Shown: in pieces, positions 38,101-51,100 of the stretch
Numbering within the stretch: position 1 is the stretch's first letter
How the letters are laid out: every line of letters begins with the position of its first letter
Assembly: GCA_949825025.1 (NCBI GenBank)
Contig: OX463787.1
Location: forward strand, 14,319,707 to 14,383,706
Reading direction: 5' to 3'
From: Siphlonurus alternatus
Lineage: Eukaryota; Arthropoda; Insecta; Ephemeroptera; Siphlonuridae
Length of the DNA stretch: 64,000 bases
Made by a program: the position numbers and the translations under genes
The notes under the pieces: model-generated
What the model saw: the letters and a program-made list of their open reading frames with translations, nothing else
The model's database searches: none
Told to the model about the DNA's origin: nothing

Positions 38101-41100
38101 ATTAAAATTTTAAAAAATAAAATAAATAAACAAATAAATAAATATTGCTACCTGTCTAGCAAAATTTAACACAGAGCTTTTAGTAAAAAAAATAATAAAT
38201 ATAATACATACTCATAATGTAAACAAAATGTTGAAATTTAAATTCCATCTAGATACAGGTTCTTTATTTTTGATCAAATTAATCTGCGTACATGTTTTTT
38301 TTTTTTCTTCTTCTGCTTTCCTTCTTTATCATTAACCCTTGTAGTCTAGCTCAACTAACTCACATACTTCCACCCTACAAAAATCTCTCTCCCCTCTCTC
38401 TCACTCACCTATTGGGGTGAGACGAAGGCAGGAGAAACTGGAAGTGGATACAACAGATCTCCCCAGACAACTCCAGGTGCTCCAGTCTCGTCAGGTCGTA
38501 CGAGATGTACGCTCTTCTCAGGTACACCTCCAGGGCGGCCATGCACACCGCCTTGTTGCTGTGGTAGAAGAAGTCATGGAGGATGTCGAAGATGGAAGTC
38601 TCGGACAAGATCAGTTTCTGGAGATTCTCGGGGTGAAACTCATGTCCGTACATGTCCACGGCTGACAGGAAGATGGACTCCATTTGGTTGTGACGCAGCT
38701 CGTAGGCAGGCTGGTGGGCTGCGATCAACACCTGGGGGACGGGTGATTAAGATGTCAATAATAAGTACAGTTAGATTTTAGACCAGAAATTTTCAGTACT
38801 AGAACTTAATAAAGGTACACCCTGAGAATTGGGGGGAAAAAAAAAGTCATTGAAATATCTTCTTCGAATTAACTAGGTCGACTTACAACAGTCTTGTTAC
38901 AAGCTCTGATTTTTTTCAGAATTTTTTAATCACTAGATTATGAAATAGTGTATATTATGCTCATCAAATTTCATAATTCAGCAGATAAAAAATTATGAAA
39001 AAAAAAAAAAAAAAATCAAGGTTTACAAGAAGACTATTGTAAGTCTACCTAGTTAATTTGAAGTAGATCGTTCAATAACTTTTTTTCTCATGTTAAATTT
39101 TACCAATTAAGCTTTAATTTAACCCTATTTGATTTTCAAATGAAATTTGGTACTGTTGTTGTTGTCACATCAGAAAATCAAGTAGCATTTTTTAAAGTGT
39201 TTTAGTCTCCAAAGAATTTTATGTGATGACACATGCTGATATTTCATTGGTCTTCTAGTAATAAAAATTATGAATTAATAAATAATAAACTTTTCTGAGC
39301 ATTAATTTTTTATGATTCATAATTGGAATTTGCGATTGAAATAATAATAAAAAATATAGTAAAGGTTCTAGCCCATCCATTTCAACAAAGACATTTTGGT
39401 TACCTGTCTTGCCCTGAGAGCCACCCTGGAGTGCTCGGACCTGTTGAGGGAGGTGAGCTCACTGAGCGTGGAGGCGAGTTCGTCGGTGAGGCCCGGCTCG
39501 TTGGCCCACAGATGGTCGATCAACATCGTCACCAGGACGTTCTTCTGGGCCACCTGAGAGTGTGAGAAGATGGTGGCAGTCACCGCGGCCATGTCGTCCT
39601 TGTGCTTTTCTCGTAGCGCACTCACGCACTTGTCGTAGTGACCTGGAGACATGAGTCCAAGTTACGTATATGTCTCAAGTATTCAAGAGGGCGGAATTAT
39701 AACTTCCCCATTGGCATGCAGTTTATTATTTTGGGAATTTTTGCAATTTCTACTCTGAAATTCTAAAAAAGGCTACAAATATAAAAAAAGTTAATAAATG
39801 TTACAAATATATTTTCAAGAATACAATTTTTCCAGTGGTTTTTAATAAGAAAAATTGTATTAGTGCCGCATTGAATTAAGCTTTCAAAAGTAAAATGAAG
39901 GTCAAGAAAATGTATGAAAAAAGAGGAAGAGCTAATATAAAGGATAATCTTACATTATGCATGCCAAGCAAGCATAATTTCCTAAATTGGGGTTTACAGT
40001 ATATTAGAAAATATTATTTTGAACCAAAAATATACAATTTTTTTTGTCAATTCTAAAGGTTATTCATCAATAAAATTCTATGCATCACCTTTTCGTATTT
40101 TCTATGCTTCCCCATGTTATTTTTGAAGTCGCCTTTTTTTCAGAAACTAATAATCATACAGCTTTGCTTGATACCTTAAAATAAATTCATTAGCTATATG
40201 CACCAATGCTTTTATTTTTTTTTAATTTCCAATCAAATTGAATTTTAATTACAGTTTTAATTTTGAGAATTAAAAATTAAAATAAAATTACAATTAAAAT
40301 TCAATTTTATTAGAATTTAAAAAAATAAAAGCATTGGTGCATACATATAGCTAATGAATTTATTTTAAGGTATCAAGCAAAGTTGTACGATTATTAGTTT
40401 CTGAAAAAAAGGCGACTTCAAAAATAACATGGGGAAGCATAGAAAATACGAAAAGGTGATGCAGACTCTTAGTTCTTACCTTGCTGGAACTGACTCTCGA
40501 CAGCATAGTACTGCCTCAGTAGTTCGTGCACGGCTGTCTTCATGCGTCCTCTGATTCCGTTTCGGTATCTCTGGACGAGCTGCACGATGCCCTGGGTGGT
40601 GAGGAAGAAGACGTCACGGTCTGCCCTCTTCTGGAGCGTCGCCGCGTGACTGTCAATGACCCCCGCGATCTGCTGGCTGGGGAACTGCGCCAGCACGCTC
40701 GTGATGTTGCTCTGGTACTGAGACATCAGCTTCCGGATCTTCTTCTCCACAGACGTCGGGATGCGACCAGAGATGGACGAGATCACCTCCTGTCAAGACA
40801 GAAAGGGTTGAAATTTAGTGACATAGGGAGGCAGGGTATTGAAGTTTTAATGTTAGTTTTGATGTATACATGAACAGTAAGTGGACCCCATCTTTATTTT
40901 TTCTGGCTACAATACTGTCAATATTACAAAATAATTATTTTAGATATATCATGAAGAAAAATTAAGTCTTTTTGCACAATAAGGCTAAAATTAAGACAAG
41001 CAACAATATAATAGCACCAAGAAAGGAAATTAAATTGGTTTGTTTCTTGAAACATATAAGCAGATAAGTGGATAAGTTGAATCATAAATGCACCTTATAC

Positions 41101-44100
41101 AGTACAGTACCAGTAATATTTAGTTTTTAACCCATTTAATGTATAAGGTAGGCCTTAAATAATATTGCAAAGTAATTTTAAGAAAACTTTTTAGAAAAGA
41201 GAACAAAAAATTATGAATATGGACATTGTTAAATTTTGAATTAAAAATTTAATTGTATGTGCTATTGACAATTTTTTAGATATAAATTTACTGTAGTAAT
41301 TCAGAGATAAAAAAAAAAAAAATCTGCTTTTATTTTCTTAAATTTAATGTTTTCACAGTCTTACCTGTAATTCTAGAAGAGGTAGATTTGGATCCCGAAG
41401 TGAACTCATAAATTTCTCAATAACTTCCTTTAGTCTTGGTAGATGATAAGGATCAGGTAAACAATATCCAGCTAACGTATTTTCTAATTTCTGTCTATAA
41501 CTATTATGAATGTAATTCAATTTCTCACTGAATGCAGGTCCGGTATTACTATCTAAGAAACGTCCTTCATATTTTAATGCTCTTGTAACTAACGATGGAT
41601 CGTCTAATTCTAATCTAGCGACTAATGTTCCGGCGTCTAACACTGCGCCGGGCCGTTTCTGATGAAAGACGCAGCCACTTTCTGGAGATGATAACGTCAT
41701 CACCATTTTCATCACTTCTATTTCAGCGTAAGTTTGTCCTCTTTGTACGTGACCTCCATCTTCAATCAGCCAACCAACCAGCTTGCCGGCGGAGGGCGAG
41801 CGAAGGAGAGAGGGGTCGTTTTCTTTCTCGAAAACACATGTCTGGTTTCCTATCACGATTCTCCAGCGATCTACTTCTTCTTTCATGTATGTTGTATAGC
41901 TAGCGCCGTCAATTGATAGAAGGAGACCTGAAAATGAAAAGTTTCGTTAGTATAATCATTGGTCTACATTGTAATTAAAGTACATATTATAATCATAAAT
42001 CTACAATGTAATGTAATCAAAATTAAATTACTTTCAAAGTATAACATGTTATAGTTTTTGTACAGAAAACTCCAAACTTAATATTTAATGTAACTAATTA
42101 TTAATTAATTATTTAATATAATACAATACAGTAGTTTTCATATTTTATTTTAAAGTTATAGGCAGCTAATTTATTAATGAATACTGTAAAACTTTAAAAT
42201 GAATGAGAAAATTTCTTGGTATTGCATACTTTTTTTAAGAGAAAACAAATTAGGAAACCCTGCTATTAGTATACTATGATTTTATAACTGAAATAATAAT
42301 GAAATTGCTTGGTGAACACCAAAAGAAAAGAAAAGAAAATTAACAACAAAGATGTTAGATGTTAGATGTCACTAGAGAAATGCCAGAAATTAACATAGAC
42401 AATTTTATTTTACTAATTACTACTTATTAATGAAAGGAACAAGATTAATGTACTTCACGAACATCTATCAGTCAAATGAGACACTTCAAAAATAACTTAA
42501 CAGGCCTCCCATGTCTTACATACCCTGGTCTGACATGCGGTGGAAGTCGACCTCCTTGAATGATCCGTTCATGATGAGGAAGTAAGACTCCGGCCCAGAC
42601 CTCGTCACCTGAACGTTGTACTTGAGACCCTCGTTGATGAGCTCCACCGTCAGGGCGTGCTCGAGCGTGTTTGAGCCCTGGATCTGACCCCTGGAATGTG
42701 GGGGGCGGGTTTAGTTGGTGGTGGGGGAGTGGGATAGAGCTATCGAAATTTTAGCCAGTCTCTTTTCCTTTACAGTTATAATGTTTATAATGTAAACAAA
42801 CAATTCTTTTTGTTTTACTAACTCAATTTGTTTGCTACGAGAAAATAAAAATAGATAAATTGAAAAATAAATAAAAGAAAAAAATTATAAATTCAATTAC
42901 TTTTATCATTAATTAAAATTACATTTCTTATCAACTACAACAATGATCTGATTGTTAATTTCTCCTACCTGTCCAGGGAGTTCTTGAAGCTGTGGAAGGC
43001 TGACTCGATGAACTTGTCGGTGATCTGCAGCGCCCCACAGATCACCCCCAGGAGGATGTCTGGCTTCTCGGCCTGCACTCTCTCCGAGATGAGTTGGTCC
43101 AGCCACTGAGTGTTGATGGTGTTTCCCTGGAAGCTGTCTGTCTCCAGCAGAGTGATGAGGTACTCCACCGTCGTGCGGAAGTCTCCTCGAATAGACAGCT
43201 CCTTCATGGCGATCACCAGGTTCCTGCAAATGGTCGGTTAGTGTGATTGGGGGCTTCGAAATGTGTGTTAATTTTACAGTAATTAAAAAATAAAAATGCA
43301 TAATTGTTGTTTTTAACTTTGTTGTTGCATAAAATTCATATTATTTTTCTGCTATTTGAATGGATTGAATTGTTAAAGTAAATATTTTTTATTTATTCTC
43401 TCCTTGTGGTAATTTTTATAAAACTTTTGCTTGCCTTATTTTTTTATTCCAAATTATCATAACTCTTGAAAGCGAAAAAATTTAATAAAAGATAAAAAAA
43501 AGAAGAAATACTAAAACCACCCTAACTTCTGACTTTGACCTTTAGTGCATTATATTATTTATTTTTTCTTTTCTTTCAAATTTCTTTTCAAATTGATATC
43601 TTCTAGAGAATATTATACATAGTTACTTAACTTGTTAGTGAAAAGAAATTAATGGCTAAGTGTACAAATTATTCATGAAATCACAAATTCATTGCTTATA
43701 ATTATTATTATTTTTTTTTTCTGCCATGCAACATTCAAACAAAAAGCAACAGTGCACAGCAACTCTGAACTCTGAACTCACTCTCTGGCCTGTTCTCGGT
43801 CTTCCCCCCACGAGAAGCAATGTCCGAACTGAGAGTCTGCAAACTCGTGAAGTCCCCCGGACGCTGCCACGCTGAAGTAACCCCACACGTTCTTTGACGA
43901 GCGGAAGTTCAGCTCCTGGACTGTCCCCGAGCTCGGCTTGAAACCTGAACACAAACATTTGGTCAACACGAGTCTAAGGGAAACAGAAAGACAGACTTAA
44001 AAATTTCAACCTCTAGCCTCTAAATAAAAAACCTTTTATTCATAATTCTATGTGGGCTGTAGTCACCAATTCAAAGGGTCACAAAAATAGATAAATTATT

Positions 44101-47100
44101 GATAAGATTTATTTACAAAGTCTTAAGCAGAATTATTGTGAGATATTTGAAATATTATTTAGCTACAATCTCCCAAATTTAAAATAAAGAATCCAAGTCT
44201 TTTTCTAGCTATCTATCAAGTGATGAGACATAGCATAATGGTAACCAGCTGTTTTCTATAGCAAGTCTACCTAGCTGTTATGATGGGTGATGGGCCAAAT
44301 TTTATTCTGACTAATGTGAATTATAAATAATTTTTGTCTCACTCAGCAACTATTTTTTTTTACTTTAACAATTACACTCTCTTTAACAATCAGGGTACAC
44401 ACCTTCGTCAGGGTTCTCACTGGTGATCCTGGCTGCTATGACGTGCCCACAAGGTTGAGGTTTATGTGTGGGGGTATCGAAGTCGATGGTCGAGTCACCC
44501 CAGGGAGACTCTCCGTACAACAGACGGATGTCCTTGATTTGGTAGAGGGGCAGGCCCATCGCGATCTATGGGGGAGTTAGGTTTTAGAGATTTTTATAGG
44601 TTGGCACGGAGTTCTAACTAAAATTTGATATTCAAAAGATGAGATATGCTTATTGCTTCCATTTATTTTATTTTTATTTTATTTTATTTTATTGTCTCTT
44701 TCATGGGCACTATACAATAATATAACATATATATATTATAGTCAAAATTGAATTTACAAATAAAGGCCCATGGGGAAATGAAAAAGATTGCTGAGCAGTC
44801 TATTCACTGAAAAGTGTTCATTCACCCACTACTTTTTTAATGGTAATTGGAACAGAGTATTTTAACTTTTAATAATTTAAGGGGGATAATGGAGAGAAAA
44901 AAAATTTAAACAACTAAGTTTAAGTCTGAACACTTTCACACAAAAAGTAGTAATTAACGTTTAATTAGAAAAATACATGCAGCAAAGCTAAAATGAAGGA
45001 AATCATAGCAACAATTTAGATGTAAGTAGGATGAATTCAATTGAATTTAAAATATTTCTTACAATGAATAATGCTGCTATTATATTTTATACAATTTCTG
45101 AGATCTTCAATATTTTGAAGCATCAACTACCGCTCACCTGCAGTTGAGCGGCAGGTAAGTTGACGTCGGCCACCATCTCCGTGCAGGGATGCTCAACTTG
45201 CAGCCTGGGGTTGAGCTCCAGGAAGAAGAAGTTACCGTCCGTGTCGTAGAGGTACTCAACTGTGCCCGCGCTCACGTAACCAACCATCTTGGCGAGACGG
45301 ACTGCAGCCTACGACCAGAGAGAATTAGCATTGTGTTTGGATAAATAAAATCCCATATTAAAGGATAAGATACATTTGTATTTAAAGAGACAATTTACTG
45401 ACAATTGTGTATACAGTACATTAAATTCTAAAACTGTGTGTAAGAAAGGAAACTAATGATCAAATAGCAATACCAAAATTATATAAAAAAAGAAACATGA
45501 TAATTGAAATTAACTGTTTTAAAATTCTAAAAGAACAAAATTTAAAATTTATAACTACAGTATAGTTATATGTATTTGTAAATAGAGGCATAATATTGTG
45601 GGGTATGCTGCAGAGATGCAAAATTGTGTGATGAAATTTTAAAATATCAATTTTAATGTCTCATTTTTATATTCAAAATGAGCACATAGAATTTTTACTG
45701 TAATCTAGCCACTGCAACTTAAAGTGTTCTCACCTTCTCCATTTGTTCGAAGACATCTGGGTGTGCGATGACCGCTGGTGCCTCCTCAATGATCTTCTGG
45801 TGTCGACGCTGGATGGAGCAGTCACGTCCAAACAGAGAGATGGCGTTACCGTACTGATCGGCCAGCAGCTGAACCTCGAGATGACGAGCGCAGCGGGCGA
45901 GCTGCATGATGAAGATCGGAGAACCAGGGACCTCAGACTGAACCTGCGGGAATCAGAAAGGATTGGAGTCAATAAAGGAAGAGCAGCATAGTAATTTTTT
46001 ATTAATAAATTGGCTAGCCATTTAATATAATTTCCCCATCCCTTACCAAGTTTACTTTGGCAAAGTAAAACCTACCACATCAATTTAATATTTTGTCTTC
46101 AACAGTTCGGTAGCTTAATGATTTTGTACATACCAATTCAATTAATTTTGATTTTGATTTTTATTTAATATGAAAAAAAATAATGTATGGAATATTCATT
46201 TTAATGAAATAAAAGAACAGACAAGAACTACCGGTATAAGAACACAAATTATTGATAGGTGAAAAATTATTATTTAGAAAGGTGATAGGAAAATTTTGGC
46301 TACCTTTTTCTATCACCCCTCTGAATAACTTTTCATGTTTCAATAATCTGTGTTGTTATGGGACTTTTCTGTCATTTTTATTCACTGAAATAAACTAGAT
46401 TTCTATAATTTAAAAACAAGTAGCAAAAACTCTGTTTCCAAATGTTCACCAAGCACTCACCTGTCTGAAAAGAGAAGGAAACTCCTCTGGGTTCTCTGCC
46501 TTGCGGATTCCCTTGCCTCCTCCTCCTTCACTAGCCTTGATCATCACGGGGAAGCCGATGCGGTGGGCGGACTTGAGTCCTTCCTCGGGAGACCTGACAC
46601 AACCCTTCTTGTAGAGTTCAGTAGAGATCTTGATCTTCGTTCCGGAGTACGTCGCCTTCAAGCCTGTGATCACGTGGAGTAATTAGAGAAGCAAAACTTC
46701 ATTTTAATACATGCAACATAGATTGCGATCGACATGCTACAATTTTATACCTTCTTTTAGAAGTAATATAGGTGTGATTAACAGATGGTTTATTCAGAAA
46801 GATATCAAGGTTTCTCACTAAACGTGGTTAATGGCATTAAATTAGACTGAATTTGGCTAAATTAGGCTACCAAGATAGACTGAATTTGGCTAAATTAGGC
46901 TACCAAGATAGACTGAATTTGGCTAAATTAGGCTACCAAGATAGACTGAATTTGGCTAAATTAGGCTAAGTGGCTAGTGAGAAACCTTGATACTGTATAA
47001 ATCTTTGTAAATCAGGATCAATATGTCTAATATATAGCATCCTTTGCTTATTTTTTAGTCCAAATTCTTCTAAGGTTTCAAAACATGTCCTTATTCAGAC

Positions 47101-48064
47101 TATATTTTAGTGTGAAGTGCCAAATTAGGTACTTTTTTGTATTTCTACTGACCTGATCCAGACCAGGGTAAGGTTGGGATCTCGGCCGTCTGAGCGACGA
47201 TGCTTGATGCTATCTTGTCTCCGAGGGCCCACATTGCCTTCTCCGGAGGTCCGATGAAGGCGATGTTGTTCTTGTGAAGCAACTCCGGAAGCTTCGGGTT
47301 TTCTGACGCGTGACCCCAACCAGCCCACACCGCCTGCGGAACAGAAAGTGTCAGATACATACTTGTGATGTTCATAGCCATGATAATACAATATTGGTAC
47401 CTTACGAATTTCATTTTTGATCTGCTCTTATCCCCTATTTAATACAGCTCCATACATGATGAATCCTTCATATTTTAGCCTTTTGAAGAGGCTGACCAGT
47501 GAGTACAAATAAGAAGCAAATTTAAGGAATAAAAATTGTGTTTTAGGATGCAGTGCTACATTCTTTAGCTTTCTTTTTTATAGAAAGAGATGTAGGGATA
47601 GGGGACAGAAAATTGTGTTCTAGGATAGACCATATCCATATCATTCTTTGCATTTCTGGATGCCAAGCTAACTTGGACATATCAAAAATGAAAGCCCCCA
47701 GCCAATGAAATAGCACAAAATCAAGTGATTATGTTGCCAAATAGTGCAGCTAGTGTTTGGCTTTAGCTTTGCTATATAAATTGGCAATGTTGCATCTTTT
47801 TTTATTGACTCTTAAGACGTCTAGGTTAGCTTGGCCTACAATATACATGCTATTAATTTCAAGGTCGTTCAAGGTTACCTGCACTTGTGACCTGAGAGCG
47901 ATGTCGAGGATGAGCTCGACGTTGGCATAGTTGTTGTTGTTGCTGCCACCAGGGACCGCCACGTAATGGTCAGCCATCTTGATGTACTCAGCGTTGGCTG
48001 CGGACACAAACATCAGACTCAATGCAATCTTGTTTAAAATACAAAAATAAAAATATATAAAATA

Positions 48065-48127
<63 letters not shown>

Positions 48128-51100
48128 AGATAAAATAAAAAAATAAAAATAATTTCTTTTATAGTCAAGAATAGTTAAAAGAATAGAGGTTACATTACAT
48201 GGAATCACTAAGAAGAGGCTAAAAGTATTAGTAGTGTCATAATTTGCCTTGTTAAATGAGGGAATATAGAAACCTCAATCAAAATGGTCAATTATGTTTT
48301 TGTTTTTAATGAGGAATTTATTTTTGATACAGAGATTTGCAAAGTCCAAATTGACCCTTACATTTGGTGAAGCTGTAAACTTAAATAGAATTTAATAAAA
48401 AAACTTATTGTAAGTTAGCTTTAACAACGTGTCAAAGGTGAATTATATTTCAATTAAAACTGATCAGAAGTAATGCTTAGTCTGACCTGAGGTTCCACAA
48501 TTCAGAATTTATTTTCCATGTAAGAATTCGTCATAGAAGATTCAGTAGCAAGTTCAATAGACTCCTGACGATGAGCTGGTTACATTGGACTAGCTACTGA
48601 ACCTTCTATGATGACTCCTTCTATGATTTTATGATAAATTTTCTGCTCCCAACACATCACAGAAAACGTCTCTTGCACTCACCCTTGAGGTCCTCTGGAG
48701 TGACCATGACTACGAATCTGACGGCTCTCTCATGACGGAACATCTCGTACGACCAGCGTCGGATGGAACGCATGCACTTGACCGCGGCTATGCCGTTGTT
48801 GGCGATCAGGACCTGCCAATCAAACGAGAGTTAGAGACGTGTCGGTCCTAAATTTATGTTTTATCAGGTATGGTAATTTTATTAACAAAATACTAACTGA
48901 TTCGCAATAACAACAAATTGGTATAAATTTTAAGCTTAAAATTCTATTACTTCGATATCAAATAATAGTACTAAATTTGGTACTAGATCTACAAGCATCT
49001 AGATTAAAATCCAAAGCCTTTGAGAGTACTCCCTTCTATATTTTAATTTTGGATGTACATTAATTTAAAAAAGAATTGAAAAACCACAGACCACTTTTAT
49101 GTTGTATTAAAGAAACTCGTCTAATTTTCAAAGATAATTTGTAAACTCAGAATACAAGTATCATGAACATCACAAATTTTGATTACAAAATATTATAAAC
49201 TTTGTGTTTTAAAAACATTACATTCTCATTCGGAATAATGAGCTGTCTGCTTACCAGCATTATTATTGATTACTATTTGATTTCATTGCAATAATGAGCT
49301 GCTATTTCAGGTGAGCACAGTTATGAGCTATAAATCAATATAAAATAAAATTCAATGTTGCACTGACTTTAAATAGCAGACAGCTCATTATTGCAATGAG
49401 ATCATGGGAGGCAGAGAGTTTATTATTACGGAGGAGGGAGGGTCTATATTATCAACATATTTTTTGATTAGAGGGTTTGATTGCTCACCTTGTTGATGAC
49501 TTTGTTTCCCTTGAACCTCTTGACGAATTCCTCCGGTGTCGCGACGGAGAAATCCTTCTCGAGGTTCTTCGGCCTCATCACCTGGCCCTGAGACATGCTC
49601 GGCCTGCAACAATACACAACAACAATGGTCAGTATCAGAGAAGAGGTGGGAGGTGTGGCAGCAGCCGTCAAATAAATATAATATCTAAAGCCGGTATTAC
49701 ACGATACAATTTTTCTAACTATTGTATACAATTTTTTCTTACAAGAAAACTTGAACTCTATTAAATTTGTTTGTATGGAGATGAAATTTTCTTGCAAGGA
49801 AAAATTGTATACAATATTGCATCGTGTAATAGAGGCTTAAGAGCATTTTTTTTTTTTTTTTTTTTTTTTTACAATAATGGACAACTAGCATGATTTTTAT
49901 TGCATATTTGGATAAACGACCTCAAGTTTTGTCAAATTTTTTTAATTTTTAACCCCTAAAATCATGCTGCAAAACGTTGTGACGTCATAATCATGTAACA
50001 CAAAATTGTCACAGAAGCATAGCACGATTGTACATGTTGTATTAGAATATTGAAAAAAAATCTGAAAAATTAATGATTAATACAGTAAATCTAAGTCCCA
50101 TATTCAAATATGTAATGCATAATTTTCATGCAAGGTCTACTATTCTGAAAATGTGCAAAGCTGCACACCACACCTAAAAACACGTAATAATTAAACCACT
50201 GATAGTGAGTATTAAATAATTAAACACACCAAAAGACAGCCAGTCCGTCAAAACATAAAGAGCAATAAAATGCAATTCAAATTTGTATGAACTTTAAACA
50301 CTGCAACTAATTGAAAAAAATATGAAATATTTTTAGAGTTAAACAGTTAAGATTTAAGATACTTTAAACAATAACACTCTTAAGGAATAAATTAATAATC
50401 ACACATTATTTTAGTTTTCTTTCTTCATGTTTTGTATTTCTGTATACTCATTTAAAAAAATTATAAATTTTTAAAGTAGACGAAAGAGTATTGTACGTGT
50501 GGCTGCAAAAAGAAATATAAATTCAGTGAAACGATATTTTAACATTAAAATTTTCCTACAAATTTTTGTGTAGTCATATAGAACAGAGAAAATGAATATT
50601 TTCTATATACAGACCATATGGTCATAGGTAGAAGTAACGGCGGTTCAAATTATTTTTTAAATATTCGAGTCAATAAATTGCATAGATCTTTTATCCTATT
50701 TTAAATTTACGAGAATTAAAAAAAGTAATGAATTAAAAAATATATAATAATAATAAAAATATGAAGAAATTTTCATAAAAAAAAATGTCAAAGTCATTAC
50801 AAGATGCATTTACAGTTGCATAATAGATGCAAGTTGCATTGACCTACATACATATGATAATCATAAAAACTGCATTCCTATATTACGTTTTGAAATTATA
50901 AAATAAAACGTTAAGTCTAGTCACGAAATATAAAAAAAAAGTAAATTTAAAATTTACGCGCTTAAATTTTATTTAAAAATATAAACACAAATTACCTTGA
51001 CAAAGAAATAAAAAAAAGTATAAAACCTAAGGTTATAGGTCATATGATTGCATTTAAATTACCACATCAATTAATCAAGAATACTATAAGTAATTGTAAG

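Larger units (their letters stand above)
33601..40789 (-). other. ACC: ACC central-region exons
   Basis: Exons 40789-40480, 39642-39404, 38731-38409, 37908-37620, 37010-36669, 35453-35217, 34830-34627 and 33802-33601. The central region is non-catalytic and orients the BC and CT dimers in animal and fungal enzymes. Landmarks: [102 protein letters not shown]. The stretch before FPKFFTF is about 14 residues shorter than in vertebrate ACC1, with no sign of a lost exon; insect enzymes look the same from memory. Confidence 0.95.

Noticed and set aside
7479..45991. Many open frames on both strands that overlap BTBD7 and ACC exons
   Set aside because: They are shadows of the real exons in other frames; their composition is not protein-like and they cross splice sites.
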